NCBI GenBank assembly: GCA_022448005.1
Contig: JAKUTK010000021.1
Location: 1-64,000 of the forward strand
Reading direction: 5' to 3'
Source of the DNA: Pseudomonas sp.
GTDB taxonomy: Bacteria; Pseudomonadota; Gammaproteobacteria; Pseudomonadales; Pseudomonadaceae
DNA: 64,000 nt
How positions within the stretch are numbered: the stretch's first letter is position 1; each line of letters starts with the position of its first letter. The translations under genes and the position numbers were made by a program. The notes below the pieces were generated by a model. The model did no database searches. It was not told the DNA's origin and saw nothing but the letters and a program-made list of their open reading frames with translations. Shown here in pieces: positions 26,326-36,710 of the stretch.

Positions 26326-28284
26326 ATGAGTGCTGCGTCCCTGTATCCGGTAAGTCCAGAGGCGGCGGCCCAGTCGCTGACCGATGAAGCCACTTACAAA
26401 GCCATGTATCAACAGTCGGTGGTCAATCCTGACGGCTTCTGGCGCGAGCAGGCCGAGCGCATCGATTGGATCAAGCCGTTTACGCGAGTCAAACAGACGT
26501 CCTTCGATGACCATCATGTCGACATCAAGTGGTTTGCCGATGGCACGCTGAACGTATCGGCCAACTGCCTGGACCGGCATCTCGACACCCGCGGTGATGA
26601 GATTGCGATCATCTGGGAAGGCGACGACCCGGCAGACCATCGCGAAATCACCTACCGCGAGCTTCATCACGAAGTCAGCAAGTTTGCCAACGCGCTACGT
26701 GGGCAGGATGTGCATCGGGGCGACGTGGTCACGATCTACATGCCGATGGTTCCCGAGGTGGCAGTTGCAATGCTGGCATGCGCGCGCATCGGCGCCATCC
26801 ATTCGGTGGTCTTCGGTGGCTTTTCGCCGGAAGCCTTGGCCGGGCGGATCATCGATGGCAATTCCAAGGTGGTGATCACTGCCGATGAAGGGCTGCGCGG
26901 CGGCAAACACGTGCCGCTGAAGGCCAATGTGGACGAGGCCTTGACCAACCCGCAAACGCGCTGCGTGCAGAAAATCATCGTGGTGCGGCGCACCGGTGGC
27001 GACATCCGCTGGCACCCGCATCGCGACATCTGGTATGAGGATCTGATGCGCGTGGCTGGGGATGTATGCGCGCCAAAGGAGATGGGGGCGGAAGAACCGC
27101 TGTTCATCCTTTACACGTCCGGCTCCACCGGCAAGCCGAAGGGCGTGCTGCATACCTCCGGCGGTTATCTGCTATATGCGGCACTGACCCACGAGCGGGT
27201 GTTCGATTACCGGCCAGGTGAGGTCTACTGGTGTACCGCCGACGTCGGTTGGATCACAGGGCACAGCTATATCATTTACGGCCCGCTGGCCAATGGCGCT
27301 ACCACCCTGATCTATGAGGGGGTGCCCAACTATCCGGATGTCACGCGGATCGCCAGGATCATCGACAAGCATCGGGTGAATATCCTCTACACCGCGCCGA
27401 CTGCGATTCGTTCGATGATGGCGGAAGGCCCGGCTGCAATGGAGGACGCTGATGGCTCGAGTTTGCGGTTGCTCGGCACCGTGGGCGAGCCGATCAATCC
27501 TGAAGCTTGGCACTGGTATTACGAGATAGTCGGCAAATCGCATTGCCCGATTGTCGACACTTGGTGGCAAACCGAGACGGGCGGCATCCTGATCAGCCCC
27601 TTGCCTGGCGCTACTGCGCTGAAACCCGGGTCGGCGACGCGGCCTTTTTTCGGCGTGGTGCCCGGGTTGGTGGACAATCTCGGCAACCTTCTCGAAGGGG
27701 CTACCGAAGGCAATCTGGTTATCCTCGATTCCTGGCCAGGGCAAATGCGCAGCATTTATCGAGATCACGATCGCTTCGTTGATACCTATTTCAAGACCTT
27801 CCGCGGCATGTATTTCACCGGCGATGGTGCTCGGCGTGACGAGGACGGTTACTACTGGATCACCGGGCGAGTCGATGATGTGTTGAACGTATCCGGGCAT
27901 CGCATGGGTACCGCGGAAATCGAAAGTGCGATGGTCGCGCACCGCAAAGTGGCCGAAGCGGCGGTGGTTGGCGTACCGCACCCGCTGAAGGGGCAGGGGA
28001 TTTACGTGTACGTGACGTTGGTGGCGGGCGAGGAGCCCTCCGATCAGTTGCGCCAGGAGTTGCAGCAGTGGGTACGCAAGGAAATCGGGCCAATTGCTGT
28101 GCCCGATGTCATCCAGTGGGCGCCGGGCTTACCCAAGACGCGCTCAGGCAAGATCATGCGTCGCATCTTGCGCAAGATCGCCACTGACGAACACGATGCG
28201 TTGGGTGATATCTCGACCCTGGCTGATCCAGGCGTGGTGCCGCAGTTGATTGAAACGCACAACCAGATGCGCGCTATGAGTTGA
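26326..28284 (+). CDS. acsA: Acetyl-coenzyme A synthetase
   Basis: A 652-residue adenylate-forming enzyme that activates acetate to acetyl-CoA with ATP. Visible: the P-loop-like [19 protein letters not shown], the acetate-pocket region [11 protein letters not shown] with its Trp pair, [31 protein letters not shown], and the C-terminal [17 protein letters not shown], whose Lys is the classical acetylation site. Length and the N-terminal [13 protein letters not shown] match Pseudomonas AcsA. I use ATG 26326, which has a gagg ribosome site; a GTG at 26317 is in frame. A GC hairpin follows the stop (28297-28314). Confidence 0.96.
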   Translation: MSAASLYPVSPEAAAQSLTDEATYKAMYQQSVVNPDGFWREQAERIDWIKPFTRVKQTSFDDHHVDIKWFADGTLNVSANCLDRHLDTRGDEIAIIWEGDDPADHREITYRELHHEVSKFANALRGQDVHRGDVVTIYMPMVPEVAVAMLACARIGAIHSVVFGGFSPEALAGRIIDGNSKVVITADEGLRGGKHVPLKANVDEALTNPQTRCVQKIIVVRRTGGDIRWHPHRDIWYEDLMRVAGDVCAPKEMGAEEPLFILYTSGSTGKPKGVLHTSGGYLLYAALTHERVFDYRPGEVYWCTADVGWITGHSYIIYGPLANGATTLIYEGVPNYPDVTRIARIIDKHRVNILYTAPTAIRSMMAEGPAAMEDADGSSLRLLGTVGEPINPEAWHWYYEIVGKSHCPIVDTWWQTETGGILISPLPGATALKPGSATRPFFGVVPGLVDNLGNLLEGATEGNLVILDSWPGQMRSIYRDHDRFVDTYFKTFRGMYFTGDGARRDEDGYYWITGRVDDVLNVSGHRMGTAEIESAMVAHRKVAEAAVVGVPHPLKGQGIYVYVTLVAGEEPSDQLRQELQQWVRKEIGPIAVPDVIQWAPGLPKTRSGKIMRRILRKIATDEHDALGDISTLADPGVVPQLIETHNQMRAMS

Positions 28285-28296
28285 TCGGCAGTGACT

Positions 28297-28314
28297 CCCG
28301 GCCATCGGGCCGGG
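28297..28314 (+). terminator. Hairpin after acsA
   Basis: cccggccatcgggccggg forms a compact stem between the convergent acsA and mechanosensitive-channel genes. It lacks a T run, so it is a weak terminator call. Confidence 0.4.
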
Positions 28315-28332
28315 GGGCACCCGGACCTAAGC

Positions 28333-29475
28333 TCACCCGTTGGTCATCGCGTTTTGCGTCTCATGGTTGGCTGCTGGTTTGTCTTTCGGCACACCTGCTA
28401 CGGTCAGCTCGGGAAACTTTCCGCCGACGAACTCGACACTGCGGGTCGGGAAGGCGAACTGCAGGCCCATCTCGCGGATGCCGTCGAGCAGCTGCAGGTT
28501 GATCTCTTGCTGGGCGTCCATGTAGGCGTTGTAGTCCGGGACCTGCATGATGTACACGACTTCGAAAGTCAGCTGGCTATCATCGAAGGCCAGGAAATGC
28601 GCTCGGTCGAAATTGGCGTTATCCACGCCATCAACGATCCGTTTCACCAGCGCCGAGACTTCGCGCACCTTGTCTGACGGTGTGTTGTAGGTAATTCCAA
28701 ACTTGAACACGATACGGCGCGTATTCATACGCTTGTAGTTGTGCAGGATTTGCTTGAGTAGATCTGCGTTGGCGCACACCACCTGCTCGCCGCTCAGGCT
28801 GCGAATGCGGGTGGTCTTCAGGCCGATATGTTCGATATTGCCCGCCACCTCACCAAACACGACGAAATCGCCGATCTCGAACGGCTTATCGATCCCGATC
28901 GAAAGCGAAGCGAAGATATCGCTGAGCAAGGTCTGTACCGCCAGGGCGATGGCAATACCACCCACGCCCAGACTGGCCACCATGGCCGTGATGTCTACAC
29001 CGAGATTGGCGAGGATCGACAGCAGCATCATTGTCCAGACAACCATGCGTACCATGATCCCGATGATTGTTGTGGTGACCGGATTACGCGTCTTGCCGTC
29101 GTGAGTCAGGCTCTCCATCCAGAGGCGGACGGCGGTGTCCATCCACAGTGCTATCTGGAACGCCAGCGCGATAAACCAGCCGTGCGACATCGCCGCTTCC
29201 CATCGCTCCGGCAGTTGAACGGCCTTCAGCGCGATCAGCAGTGACAGGGCGATCAGCAACAGGTGGCTGGTGCGGCTCAGCATCTCCGCGGCGATGCCAA
29301 CGAAGCCGCTCCTGGAGCCCTTCGCCAGCTTGCGAAGACGGTTGGTGATGATCCGCAGGACGGTCTGCAGGATGAGATAGCTGGCAATCGTGATGCCAGC
29401 AATTATGGCGATGTTGATCCAAAGCTCTTCGTCCAACATCACATCCCAATTTATCAAGTCATTTCCTCCCGACAT
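28333..29475 (-). CDS. Mechanosensitive ion channel (MscS family)
   Basis: A 380-residue inner-membrane channel. About four hydrophobic helices fall in the first 190 residues (LWINIAIIAGITIASYLIL, LLLIALSLLIALKAV, TTIIGIMVRMVVWTMMLLSILANLG). They lead into the pore-lining and beta domain: LGVGGIAIALAVQTLLSDIFASLSIGIDKPFEIGDFV, a hallmark of MscS. The periplasmic N-terminus is short. The ATG at 29475 lacks a ribosome site, whereas a TTG at 29457 follows a gggaggaa sequence by seven bases and may be the true start. Likely protects against hypo-osmotic shock; ion selectivity is unknown. Confidence 0.88.
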   Translation of the reverse strand: MSGGNDLINWDVMLDEELWINIAIIAGITIASYLILQTVLRIITNRLRKLAKGSRSGFVGIAAEMLSRTSHLLLIALSLLIALKAVQLPERWEAAMSHGWFIALAFQIALWMDTAVRLWMESLTHDGKTRNPVTTTIIGIMVRMVVWTMMLLSILANLGVDITAMVASLGVGGIAIALAVQTLLSDIFASLSIGIDKPFEIGDFVVFGEVAGNIEHIGLKTTRIRSLSGEQVVCANADLLKQILHNYKRMNTRRIVFKFGITYNTPSDKVREVSALVKRIVDGVDNANFDRAHFLAFDDSQLTFEVVYIMQVPDYNAYMDAQQEINLQLLDGIREMGLQFAFPTRSVEFVGGKFPELTVAGVPKDKPAANHETQNAMTNG

Positions 29476-29589
29476 GCGCGACCAAGCGCTTAAGCAGTGG
29501 CTCCTGTTTCAGTAGCCGCTGCAGCGCATTAGTTCCCACTATAAAGAGGTCGGTGACGCGAGGAAGGCAGGTGGTGAGGGTGTAGGCTA

Positions 29590-29958
29590 TCAGCGAAGCG
29601 GTGCGAGTTCTTTCAGCTCCTGGTAACCGCCAGCGTTAAAAACCTGGGTATAACCCAGCTCCTGGAGCAGATTCTGCGCGGCTGAGGCTCGGCGGCCGCT
29701 ACGGCAGTAGAGCACCACGGAAGCATCCTTATCAGGGGCAACAGCCGCGATGCGCTCCGCAAGATCTTCCGTCTCGATACGTGTAGCACCAGACAGGGCG
29801 CCTTCGGCGAACTCCTGCTCGGTGCGCACGTCGATCAGGACACTGTTAGGGCGCTGCAGCGCGTCCAGCGCGGCTGATTGATTGACTTGAGCGCCATTGG
29901 CGGCAGCGGTCGCAACCGTTGCAATGATCAACAAAAACAGGCGGGACAGGACTTTCAT
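29590..29958 (-). CDS. Exported rhodanese-domain protein
   Basis: A 122-residue single-domain sulfurtransferase-like protein with a Sec signal peptide (MKVLSRLFLLIIATVATAAANGA), so it acts in the periplasm. The domain has VLIDVRTEQEFAEGAL and the active-site loop YCRSGRRAS with the nucleophilic Cys. The start at 29958 has a gagg ribosome site; an in-frame codon 12 bases upstream has none. It may act on thiosulfate or as a persulfide carrier; the partner is unknown. A 31-residue membrane ORF is encoded directly upstream on the same strand. Confidence 0.9.
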   Translation of the reverse strand: MKVLSRLFLLIIATVATAAANGAQVNQSAALDALQRPNSVLIDVRTEQEFAEGALSGATRIETEDLAERIAAVAPDKDASVVLYCRSGRRASAAQNLLQELGYTQVFNAGGYQELKELAPLR

Positions 29959-29980
29959 CGGTGGCCTCATTCTGGCGGAG

Positions 29981-30076
29981 TCAACTGATCAGTCGCGTGA
30001 GGTTCGGCAAGATCAGAATCACCGCGGTGGCGAACAGAATCATCGTAGCCTGTCTGACCTTTTTGTGTTTGAACAT
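29981..30076 (-). CDS. Small membrane protein, 31 residues
   Basis: A short frame upstream of the rhodanese gene: ATG at 30076, stop at 29981. The start is basic (MFKHKKVRQ), followed by one hydrophobic helix (ATMILFATAVILILPNL) and TRLIS. An aaaagg ribosome site lies upstream. The stop is 22 bases before the rhodanese ATG, so the two are likely co-transcribed. The basic start, single helix and spacing argue for a real small membrane protein. I do not know a function. Confidence 0.6.
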   Translation of the reverse strand: MFKHKKVRQATMILFATAVILILPNLTRLIS

Positions 30077-30620
30077 GATGGCGGCCTTTTGATTATTTTG
30101 GTTGTTCTGGCGGATCAGCTGGGCTGTTCCAGACCGATCTCAGGCTTGGAGATTTTTTATCCAAGCTTCCGCGTAAGGAAAGCAATATGCGGGCCACGCA
30201 AGTACGGGCACGATGAGGCAGAGCCCGTGCCACTAAGTTGCCGCTCCGCTTTTAGGCGCCCTGGCAATCTGAGTCTATCGCCGGCTTAGCCTTCAGCTAG
30301 AGCGCTTTGGTCTCGAACTGGGGAGCGGCTGGTCTGAGCTCTAGTTCTGGAGGCAAAAGATGTCTGTTGTAGGGTTGGAGCCTTTGCCTCATTGCTTGCC
30401 ACTAGCCGCTTGGCATTTCTGAGTGCCGCATTGCCGGATCCAATGGCCTGATGGATCGATTGGAAACGTCTAGTTTTGCGCTGGCCGCAATTCGGGTGGA
30501 ATCGAAACATTAACGGTAGCGGGGCCACGCAGCACTGCCCCGATGCCAGGATGCTTGGCGGTGCATCGCCTTAGCGTACAAGCGCAAAGAGCTGAAATTT
30601 TCTTGAATTGCATACTGCAG
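30077..30620. other. Gene-free stretch before tRNA-Ser
   Basis: About 540 bases without a supportable gene. A 20-codon frame at 30360-30422 has a ggaggc ribosome site but no other support. The DNA next to 30077 should carry the promoter of the small-ORF/rhodanese unit. Confidence 0.45.
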
Positions 30621-30656
30621 AAACGACAAAGCCCCGATAGACGGGGCTTTGTCGTT
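30621..30656 (-). terminator. Terminator after tRNA-Ser
   Basis: A perfect long stem (aaacgacaaagccccg / cggggctttgtcgttt) with a 4-base loop lies six bases past the tRNA 3' end. T-rich on both sides, so it may work in both directions. Confidence 0.85.
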
Positions 30657-30661
30657 TGATC

Positions 30662-30751
30662 TGGCGGTGAGGGTGGGATTCGAACCCACGATACGATTTC
30701 TCGTATACACACTTTCCAGGCGTGCTCCTTCAACCGCTCGGACACCTCACC
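30662..30751 (-). tRNA. tRNA-Ser (anticodon GGA)
   Basis: A 90-base class II tRNA. The acceptor stem pairs ggtgagg with cctcacc, the D-loop region is gtccgagcggttgaagg, the anticodon loop ctggaaa reads GGA, the long variable arm is tatacgagaaatcgta, and the T loop is ggttcgaatccc. Discriminator G and an encoded CCA end complete it. It decodes UCC and UCU. It has its own promoter and terminator, and I see no duplicated 3' end that would mark an integrated element. Confidence 0.96.
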
Positions 30752-30787
30752 GGGTCTCGAAACACGCGTTGTCCTTCGAGGCGCGCT

Positions 30788-30816
30788 AATGTAGCCGAAG
30801 AGCCTGCGGATGGCAA
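30788..30816 (-). promoter_or_regulatory. Sigma-70 promoter of tRNA-Ser
   Basis: On the minus strand TTGCCA (-35) and TACATT (-10) are separated by 17 bases, placing the start about 30 bases before the mature tRNA 5' end. Confidence 0.7.
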
Positions 30817-30976
30817 AAAGTTTTTTAGTTTTTTCATGCGCTTAAGGTGCTGTTGGGAGTCCGGATAGGCGAGCGTGGCAATGAACCTATCGTTGCTCTA
30901 GGGTTCGAAGCTCAAAGAATTGCTGTGCCTGTGCGCAATCAAGCGTAGTGAATATTGAGAGCCAGGAAAGGCTTTG

Positions 30977-32287
30977 ATGAAGTTATTCAAAACAAAGCGT
31001 AAACGGCCCGAGGTGGTGGAAATTGCCACCAAACGTCGTCTGCACGTCAGCCATCTAGAGCTTGGGATGTATATCTGCGAGTTGGATCGACCGTGGCGGC
31101 AGACTGACTTTCTCTTTCAAGGCTTCCCCCTGCTTAAGCTTGAGCATATTCAAGCGGTGCGCGAGCGCTGCGATTATGTGTTCGTAGACGACACTCGCCG
31201 TGTGCCGGTCGATCAGGGGCAGATGATCGTACCTTCGGCGACGCCCCTGCGCGTGACACGCAAGATGACGCGCATCCCGCTCTCCCTTGAGGTGCAGGAG
31301 GCGCGAGAAGCCTATCTGAGCAGCACCCTGGTACTGGATCAGGTGCTACTGGATGTTCAGCAGGGCCGGGCGATCGATACCAAGGCCTGTCAGGCTTTGG
31401 TAAAGCGAAATCTCGAAAGCATGCTTCGTAATGAAAGCGCCATGCTGTGGTTGACGCGCCTGAAATCTCAGGATCTTTACACGAGCCTGCACTGCCTTTC
31501 TGTCTCCATCCTGGCAATGGGATTTGGGACGCACCTTGGGTTAGCCGACGATAAGATCGAGCTATTGGGTATTGCCGGGCTGTTGCATGACGTGGGCAAG
31601 ATGAAGATCGATCCGGCGATCCTGAATAAGCCTGGCAAGCTGACCGAAGAGGAGTTCAAGCACATCAAGCTGCACCCAACGTTTGGTTTTCAGGCCCTGT
31701 GCTCTCAGGAAGACATTCCTGCTGCTGCGATTCAGGCGGCGCACGGCCATCATGAGCGGCTGGATGGAAAGGGGTATCCGCAAGGGCTCGATCATTACCA
31801 AATCCCGTTCACGACCCGGGTAATCACCATCGTTGACGCCTTCGATGCGATTACCAGCCATCGCGCTTATGACAATGCGCGTCCGATCCAGGCGGCCTAT
31901 GACGTGTTGCGCAGCAGTGCCGGCCAGCAGTTCGACGAAGCATTGGTACATGAATTCATTCGCTGGCTCGGCGTGTTCCCAGTCGGTACGTTGGTGGAAC
32001 TGCACACTGGCGAGGTGGGGTTGGTGCTGGAGAAGCACGCCCACTTGCACCTCAGACCCAAGGTGGTCGTGTTACGCGGCGCTAACAAGATGCCTTGTGA
32101 GCCGCGTTATCTGGACTTGTCCCAGCTGACAGTCGACGCCGATGGAACGCCCTACAGGATCAGTAGCGGGATTCCGGATGGGTCCTATGGCCTGTTCATT
32201 GCCGATCCGCAGTTGCAGACCATTCTGCATCCCGAACTGCTTGCAGTCCTCGAGCTCGAGCTCGAGCCGGAGACGGTCGAAGGTTAG
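30977..32287 (+). CDS. HD-GYP domain cyclic-di-GMP phosphodiesterase
   Basis: A 436-residue cytoplasmic protein predicted to hydrolyse cyclic di-GMP. The N-terminal part (residues 15-110) matches the DUF3391 domain that often precedes HD-GYP. The catalytic domain has LLHDVGKMKIDPAILNKPGKL near 201, HHERLDGKGYP near 257 (both HD and GYP elements intact) and TRVITIVDAFDAITSHRAY. There is no receiver or membrane segment, so the input signal must come through the N-terminal domain or a partner. The ATG at 30977 has an aggaaagg ribosome site. It stands alone between the tRNA and the crotonase gene. Confidence 0.93.
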   Translation: MKLFKTKRKRPEVVEIATKRRLHVSHLELGMYICELDRPWRQTDFLFQGFPLLKLEHIQAVRERCDYVFVDDTRRVPVDQGQMIVPSATPLRVTRKMTRIPLSLEVQEAREAYLSSTLVLDQVLLDVQQGRAIDTKACQALVKRNLESMLRNESAMLWLTRLKSQDLYTSLHCLSVSILAMGFGTHLGLADDKIELLGIAGLLHDVGKMKIDPAILNKPGKLTEEEFKHIKLHPTFGFQALCSQEDIPAAAIQAAHGHHERLDGKGYPQGLDHYQIPFTTRVITIVDAFDAITSHRAYDNARPIQAAYDVLRSSAGQQFDEALVHEFIRWLGVFPVGTLVELHTGEVGLVLEKHAHLHLRPKVVVLRGANKMPCEPRYLDLSQLTVDADGTPYRISSGIPDGSYGLFIADPQLQTILHPELLAVLELELEPETVEG

Positions 32288-32418
32288 GCCTCTTCTCTTT
32301 TCCTTCCGACGCCAGCCGGGCACCGGTCGCAAACCATGACTTGTCGGTCAGTCACGATGCTTTACCTCTCGGGTTCTGCTGGGTAACGTCTGTGGACTTT
32401 TAACAAGGAATATTCGTC

Positions 32419-33114
32419 ATGAGTGATCTGGTTTCCTACGAAATCGAAGACGGCATCGCCACGCTGACGCTGAATAACGGCAAGGTCAATGCGCTGTCTC
32501 CGGCGATGTTCGACGCGCTCAACGCGGCTTTCGACCGCGCCGAGCAGGACCGCGCCGTGGTGATCCTTACTGGCCAGCCGGGCATCCTGTCTGGTGGCTA
32601 TGATCTCAAGGTCATGACCTCGGGGCCGGAGAACGCCATTGCGCTGGTGACCAAGGGCTCGAAGTTCACGCTGCGAATGCTCGCTCATCCGTTCCCAATC
32701 GTTGCGGCCTGTCCGGGCCATGCGATTGCCAAAGGCGCCTTCCTGCTGCTCTCGTCTGATTACCGCATCGGTGTCGACGGCGCGTTCAATATCGGTCTCA
32801 ATGAAGTGCAGATCGGCATGACCATGCACCATTCGGGTATCGAACTGGCTCGGGACCGTTTGACCAAGCCTGCTTTTCAGCGATCGGTAATCAATGGTGA
32901 GATCTTCAATCCACACGCTGCAGTCGAGGCGGGATTCCTCGATAAGACAGTCCCGGCCAGTGAGCTGATGGATGCCGCCAAAGCGGCGGCGGCCCAGTTG
33001 AAGAAGATCAACATGACTGCGCACAAGAACACCAAGCTCAAGGCACGCAAGGCCTTGCTCGAAACCTTGGAGCGGGCCATTGAGCTCGACCAGCAGCATT
33101 CGATCCTGTCCTGA
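32419..33114 (+). CDS. Crotonase-family protein (enoyl-CoA hydratase/isomerase-like)
   Basis: A 231-residue cytoplasmic crotonase. The fold is clear: LNNGKVNALSPAMFDAL, an oxyanion-hole segment SGGYDLKVM, then PGHAIAKGAFLLLSSDYRIG and GLNEVQIGM. Compared with hydratases, the first catalytic Glu (GGGCE) is replaced by Phe108 and only Glu129 remains. That pattern fits a delta3,delta2-enoyl-CoA isomerase or another non-hydratase reaction better than a hydratase. An acaaggaat ribosome site precedes the ATG. A terminator follows, so it is a single-gene unit. Confidence 0.9.
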   Translation: MSDLVSYEIEDGIATLTLNNGKVNALSPAMFDALNAAFDRAEQDRAVVILTGQPGILSGGYDLKVMTSGPENAIALVTKGSKFTLRMLAHPFPIVAACPGHAIAKGAFLLLSSDYRIGVDGAFNIGLNEVQIGMTMHHSGIELARDRLTKPAFQRSVINGEIFNPHAAVEAGFLDKTVPASELMDAAKAAAAQLKKINMTAHKNTKLKARKALLETLERAIELDQQHSILS

Positions 33115-33160
33115 AGAGAATTTTCGCCGGTCCGCCCATTGCTGGCGGGCCTGCGTTTAA

Positions 33161-34453
<1,293 letters not shown>

Positions 34454-34473
34454 GGCAAAGCGCCTTTAAAACT

Positions 34474-34505
34474 AGCAGGGCAGTCATCTGCCCTGCCTCT
34501 TTTCC
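34474..34505 (+). terminator. Terminator after aruC
   Basis: gcagggcag, loop tcat, ctgccctgc, then ctctttt. It lies between aruC and the next small gene, so the downstream pair needs read-through or its own promoter. Confidence 0.85.
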
Positions 34506-34522
34506 CTACCGAGATTCTAACG

Positions 34523-34810
34523 ATGAGCGACAGCCTGCAATTGATCCTTGAAGACGTAGATGGCACCCAGTTGGAGACGTCTTGCACCCGTTTTGCTGTG
34601 ATGTGGCAGGGGCGGGAGGTCTGGATTCAGCAAGTCGGCAACAACCAGCTGATGATCGGTGTCGATGTAGAAGACGGCGACACTGAATACGCCAACTTGC
34701 TGCTACGTCCATTGGCGACCAACTTGGTTAGCCTTGAGCTTGAGATGGAGCCGGTTGAAGCCAGCGAGGATGATCACGTTCATGGTCCAGACTGTAACCA
34801 CGACCACTGA
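34523..34810 (+). CDS. Conserved small protein with His-rich tail
   Basis: A 95-residue acidic protein with no family I can name. The body looks like a small beta-rich domain (LQLILEDVDGTQLETSCTRFAVMW, VWIQQVGNNQLMIGVDVE). It ends in [11 protein letters not shown], a likely metal-binding tail that is also found in the unrelated SEC-C protein at 52891. In P. aeruginosa an uncharacterised small gene occupies the same place just before aruE. Its end overlaps the aruE start by 29 bases, indicating coupled translation. The ribosome site is weak. Confidence 0.78.
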   Translation: MSDSLQLILEDVDGTQLETSCTRFAVMWQGREVWIQQVGNNQLMIGVDVEDGDTEYANLLLRPLATNLVSLELEMEPVEASEDDHVHGPDCNHDH

Positions 34811-35810
34811 CAGTTCCGAACTGCCGACACTGGGTCGGCTGTTGGAGCTGACGATTGCCGGTAAGGTGCCGCCTGAAAGCGAGCAGTTCACCGCCGATGG
34901 TGTTCGGCTGCGATGGTTGGGCGAGGGAGCCTTGGAGGTCACCCCTGCGAACGGCCTGGACTCAGGGCTCGATCTGGTGCTGTCGGCGGGCGTGCATGGC
35001 TGTGAAGTCATTCCGATTGAACTGCTGGACCGCTTGATCAAGGCGGTCGCCTGTAACGAGATTCGCCCGCGTGCGCGGCTGTTGCTGTTGTTCTGCAATC
35101 CGCTCGCCATGCGGCAGGGCGTGCGTCGTCTGGGGCAGGATCTGAACCGGCTGTTCTGTGGCAAGCACGCGGAAAACGAGCCAAGCGACGAGACGCGCCG
35201 CGCTGCGCAGCTGGAGGCGTGGGTTGCCGCGTTTTTCCAGGAGCCTGGCCGGCGGCGCTGGCATTACGACCTGCACTCGGCGATGTGTGCCTCGAAGTTG
35301 CCGCAATTCGCCGTCTCTCCCTGGATGCCGGATCGTGAAGTCTCCCCTGACAGTCTGCTGCGCCTTCGGCAGGCGGCGGTCGATGCGTTGCTAGTTCAGG
35401 AGAAGCCCTCCGCCACCTTTAGCGCGTACACCGCGACATACCATGGTGCCGAGGCGTTCACCCTGGAAATGGCAGAGGCGGCCGAAGGCGCATGGCCTGA
35501 CTGTCTCGACACGTTTCTTCAGGCCGCGCGTCACTGGATCCAGGCGGACGCCCCTGAGCGGGTCCAGCCACGGCGACCACTCAAGACGTTCCGGTTAGCG
35601 CGAGAAGTTATCAAGCACAGCGAGAAATTCGTCTTGCGCTTGCCTGCCGATATCGAAAACTTCACCGAGTTGCCACTGGGTACGCTACTGGCAGAAGACG
35701 AAGGTGGCGTTCGTTGGGTGGTCGAAGAGCGTGACGCGCGCATCTTGTTTCCCCTGGCTGATGTCGCAATCGGAGAGCGCGCCGGACTGATCGTGGTGCC
35801 TTTTGGCTGA
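34782..35810 (+). CDS. aruE: Succinylglutamate desuccinylase
   Basis: A 342-residue zinc enzyme that splits N-succinylglutamate to succinate and glutamate, the last step of the arginine succinyltransferase pathway. Zinc ligands of the AstE family are present: His72 and Glu75 in VHGCEVIP and His165 in YDLHSAMC. The likely catalytic Glu is in FTLEMAEA. I use the ATG at 34782 (MVQTVTTTTD); an ATG at 34770 is an alternative, and both lie inside the preceding gene. The pathway genes that should make its substrate (aruF, G, D, B) are not adjacent here, so they must be elsewhere or lost. Confidence 0.87.
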   Translation: MVQTVTTTTDSSELPTLGRLLELTIAGKVPPESEQFTADGVRLRWLGEGALEVTPANGLDSGLDLVLSAGVHGCEVIPIELLDRLIKAVACNEIRPRARLLLLFCNPLAMRQGVRRLGQDLNRLFCGKHAENEPSDETRRAAQLEAWVAAFFQEPGRRRWHYDLHSAMCASKLPQFAVSPWMPDREVSPDSLLRLRQAAVDALLVQEKPSATFSAYTATYHGAEAFTLEMAEAAEGAWPDCLDTFLQAARHWIQADAPERVQPRRPLKTFRLAREVIKHSEKFVLRLPADIENFTELPLGTLLAEDEGGVRWVVEERDARILFPLADVAIGERAGLIVVPFG

Positions 35811-35856
35811 GCCTGGCTAAGATTTTTGATTTTTGATTTTATGGATTTGGGCTCTG

Positions 35857-36212
35857 TGTGGGAGGCGCGCCCCGGGGCGAAGCTTTAGCTTTGGGGCGGT
35901 CAGCGTTTCCGCATTCGCCGCGAGGCGCGCCTCCCACAGCAGCGGCTCGGCATTGGCATTGCTCTGACGTCGTGGAGGGGCGCCTTTTACAGAAGCAGCC
36001 AGGCACTGGCGTTGTTTTGGGAGGCCCGCCCCGGGGCGGCGCTTTAGCTTTGGGGCGTTCAGAGTTTCCGCATTCGCCGCGAGGCGCGCCTCCCACAGAC
36101 GGCTCGGCATTGGCATTGCTCTGACGTCGTGGAGGTGCGCTTCTTACAGAAGCAGCCAGGCGCTTGCGTTGTTGTGGGAGGCCTGCCCCGGGGCGAAGCT
36201 TTAGCCTTTAGG
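35857..36212. repeat. Tandem REP array, about 158-base period
   Basis: Left ends of the REP unit (gggaggc[g/c]cgccccggggcg) start at 35860, 36019 and 36176, and the inverse arm (cattcgccgcgaggcgcgcctcccaca) follows the first two. The spacer ggctcggcattggcattgctctgacgtcg recurs at 35944 and 36101. This is two full copies and the start of a third. There is no gene from 35811 to 36222. Confidence 0.88.
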
Positions 36213-36222
36213 GCCCCCTAGG

Positions 36223-36585
36223 TCAGACGCCGGCTGGCGGGTTGTTGAGCGAGTCGTTACCGGTCACGGTGGCCGTTCCGGTGGCCGCCTGAGCATTGGC
36301 TTTCAAGCGAACGTCATCGGCCTCACTGCGTTCGAGCGGCATGCTTCGCGAGTTCCCCTCGGCCATTCTGGCCTGTTCGTTCACGTCGTCGAGCATGCGC
36401 TTGGCTTCGCACTGGCCGGAGATGCCTCGCGCCAAGGCCATTCCGCCGACCGCCAGCTGTAGAACTCCGCCCACGCCGCCACGCCCAAGGCCTTTACCGA
36501 GGATGTACAGGCCGCCGATGATCGATGCTGCGCGCTCCCAGCCGTGCACGTTCTGTGAGGCGTGGTTTGAGGATGTCCTGAACAT
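36223..36585 (-). CDS. Small membrane protein (YgaP/DUF2892-like)
   Basis: A 120-residue protein. After a short polar start, two hydrophobic, glycine-rich stretches follow (ERAASIIGGLYILGKGLGRGG and VGGVLQLAVGGMALARGI). This resembles the DUF2892 membrane hairpin found alone or attached to rhodaneses. The C-terminal half is polar and low in complexity (Ala, Thr, Asn, Glu). The ATG has a cggagtga ribosome site. The function is unknown. It lies between a REP array and the oligopeptidase gene, on the same strand as the latter. Confidence 0.75.
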   Translation of the reverse strand: MFRTSSNHASQNVHGWERAASIIGGLYILGKGLGRGGVGGVLQLAVGGMALARGISGQCEAKRMLDDVNEQARMAEGNSRSMPLERSEADDVRLKANAQAATGTATVTGNDSLNNPPAGV

Positions 36586-36710
36586 GGGTAATCACTCCGA
36601 ATTGATGGTGTGATAAATGACCCCGTCGCTCCGGCACTGTTCCCACCGTGGGTCGGCAAACCTGGGCCGTACAGGCAAGGGGCCGGCGGCTCGCTTTGGG
36701 CTTCGATTTT

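Noticed and set aside
30360..30422. 20-codon frame with a ggaggc ribosome site
   Set aside because: Too short, no hydrophobic or other pattern, and no conserved neighbour to support it.
30662..30751. tRNA-Ser as an integration site
   Set aside because: No integrase gene nearby and no second copy of the tRNA 3' end seen in the window.
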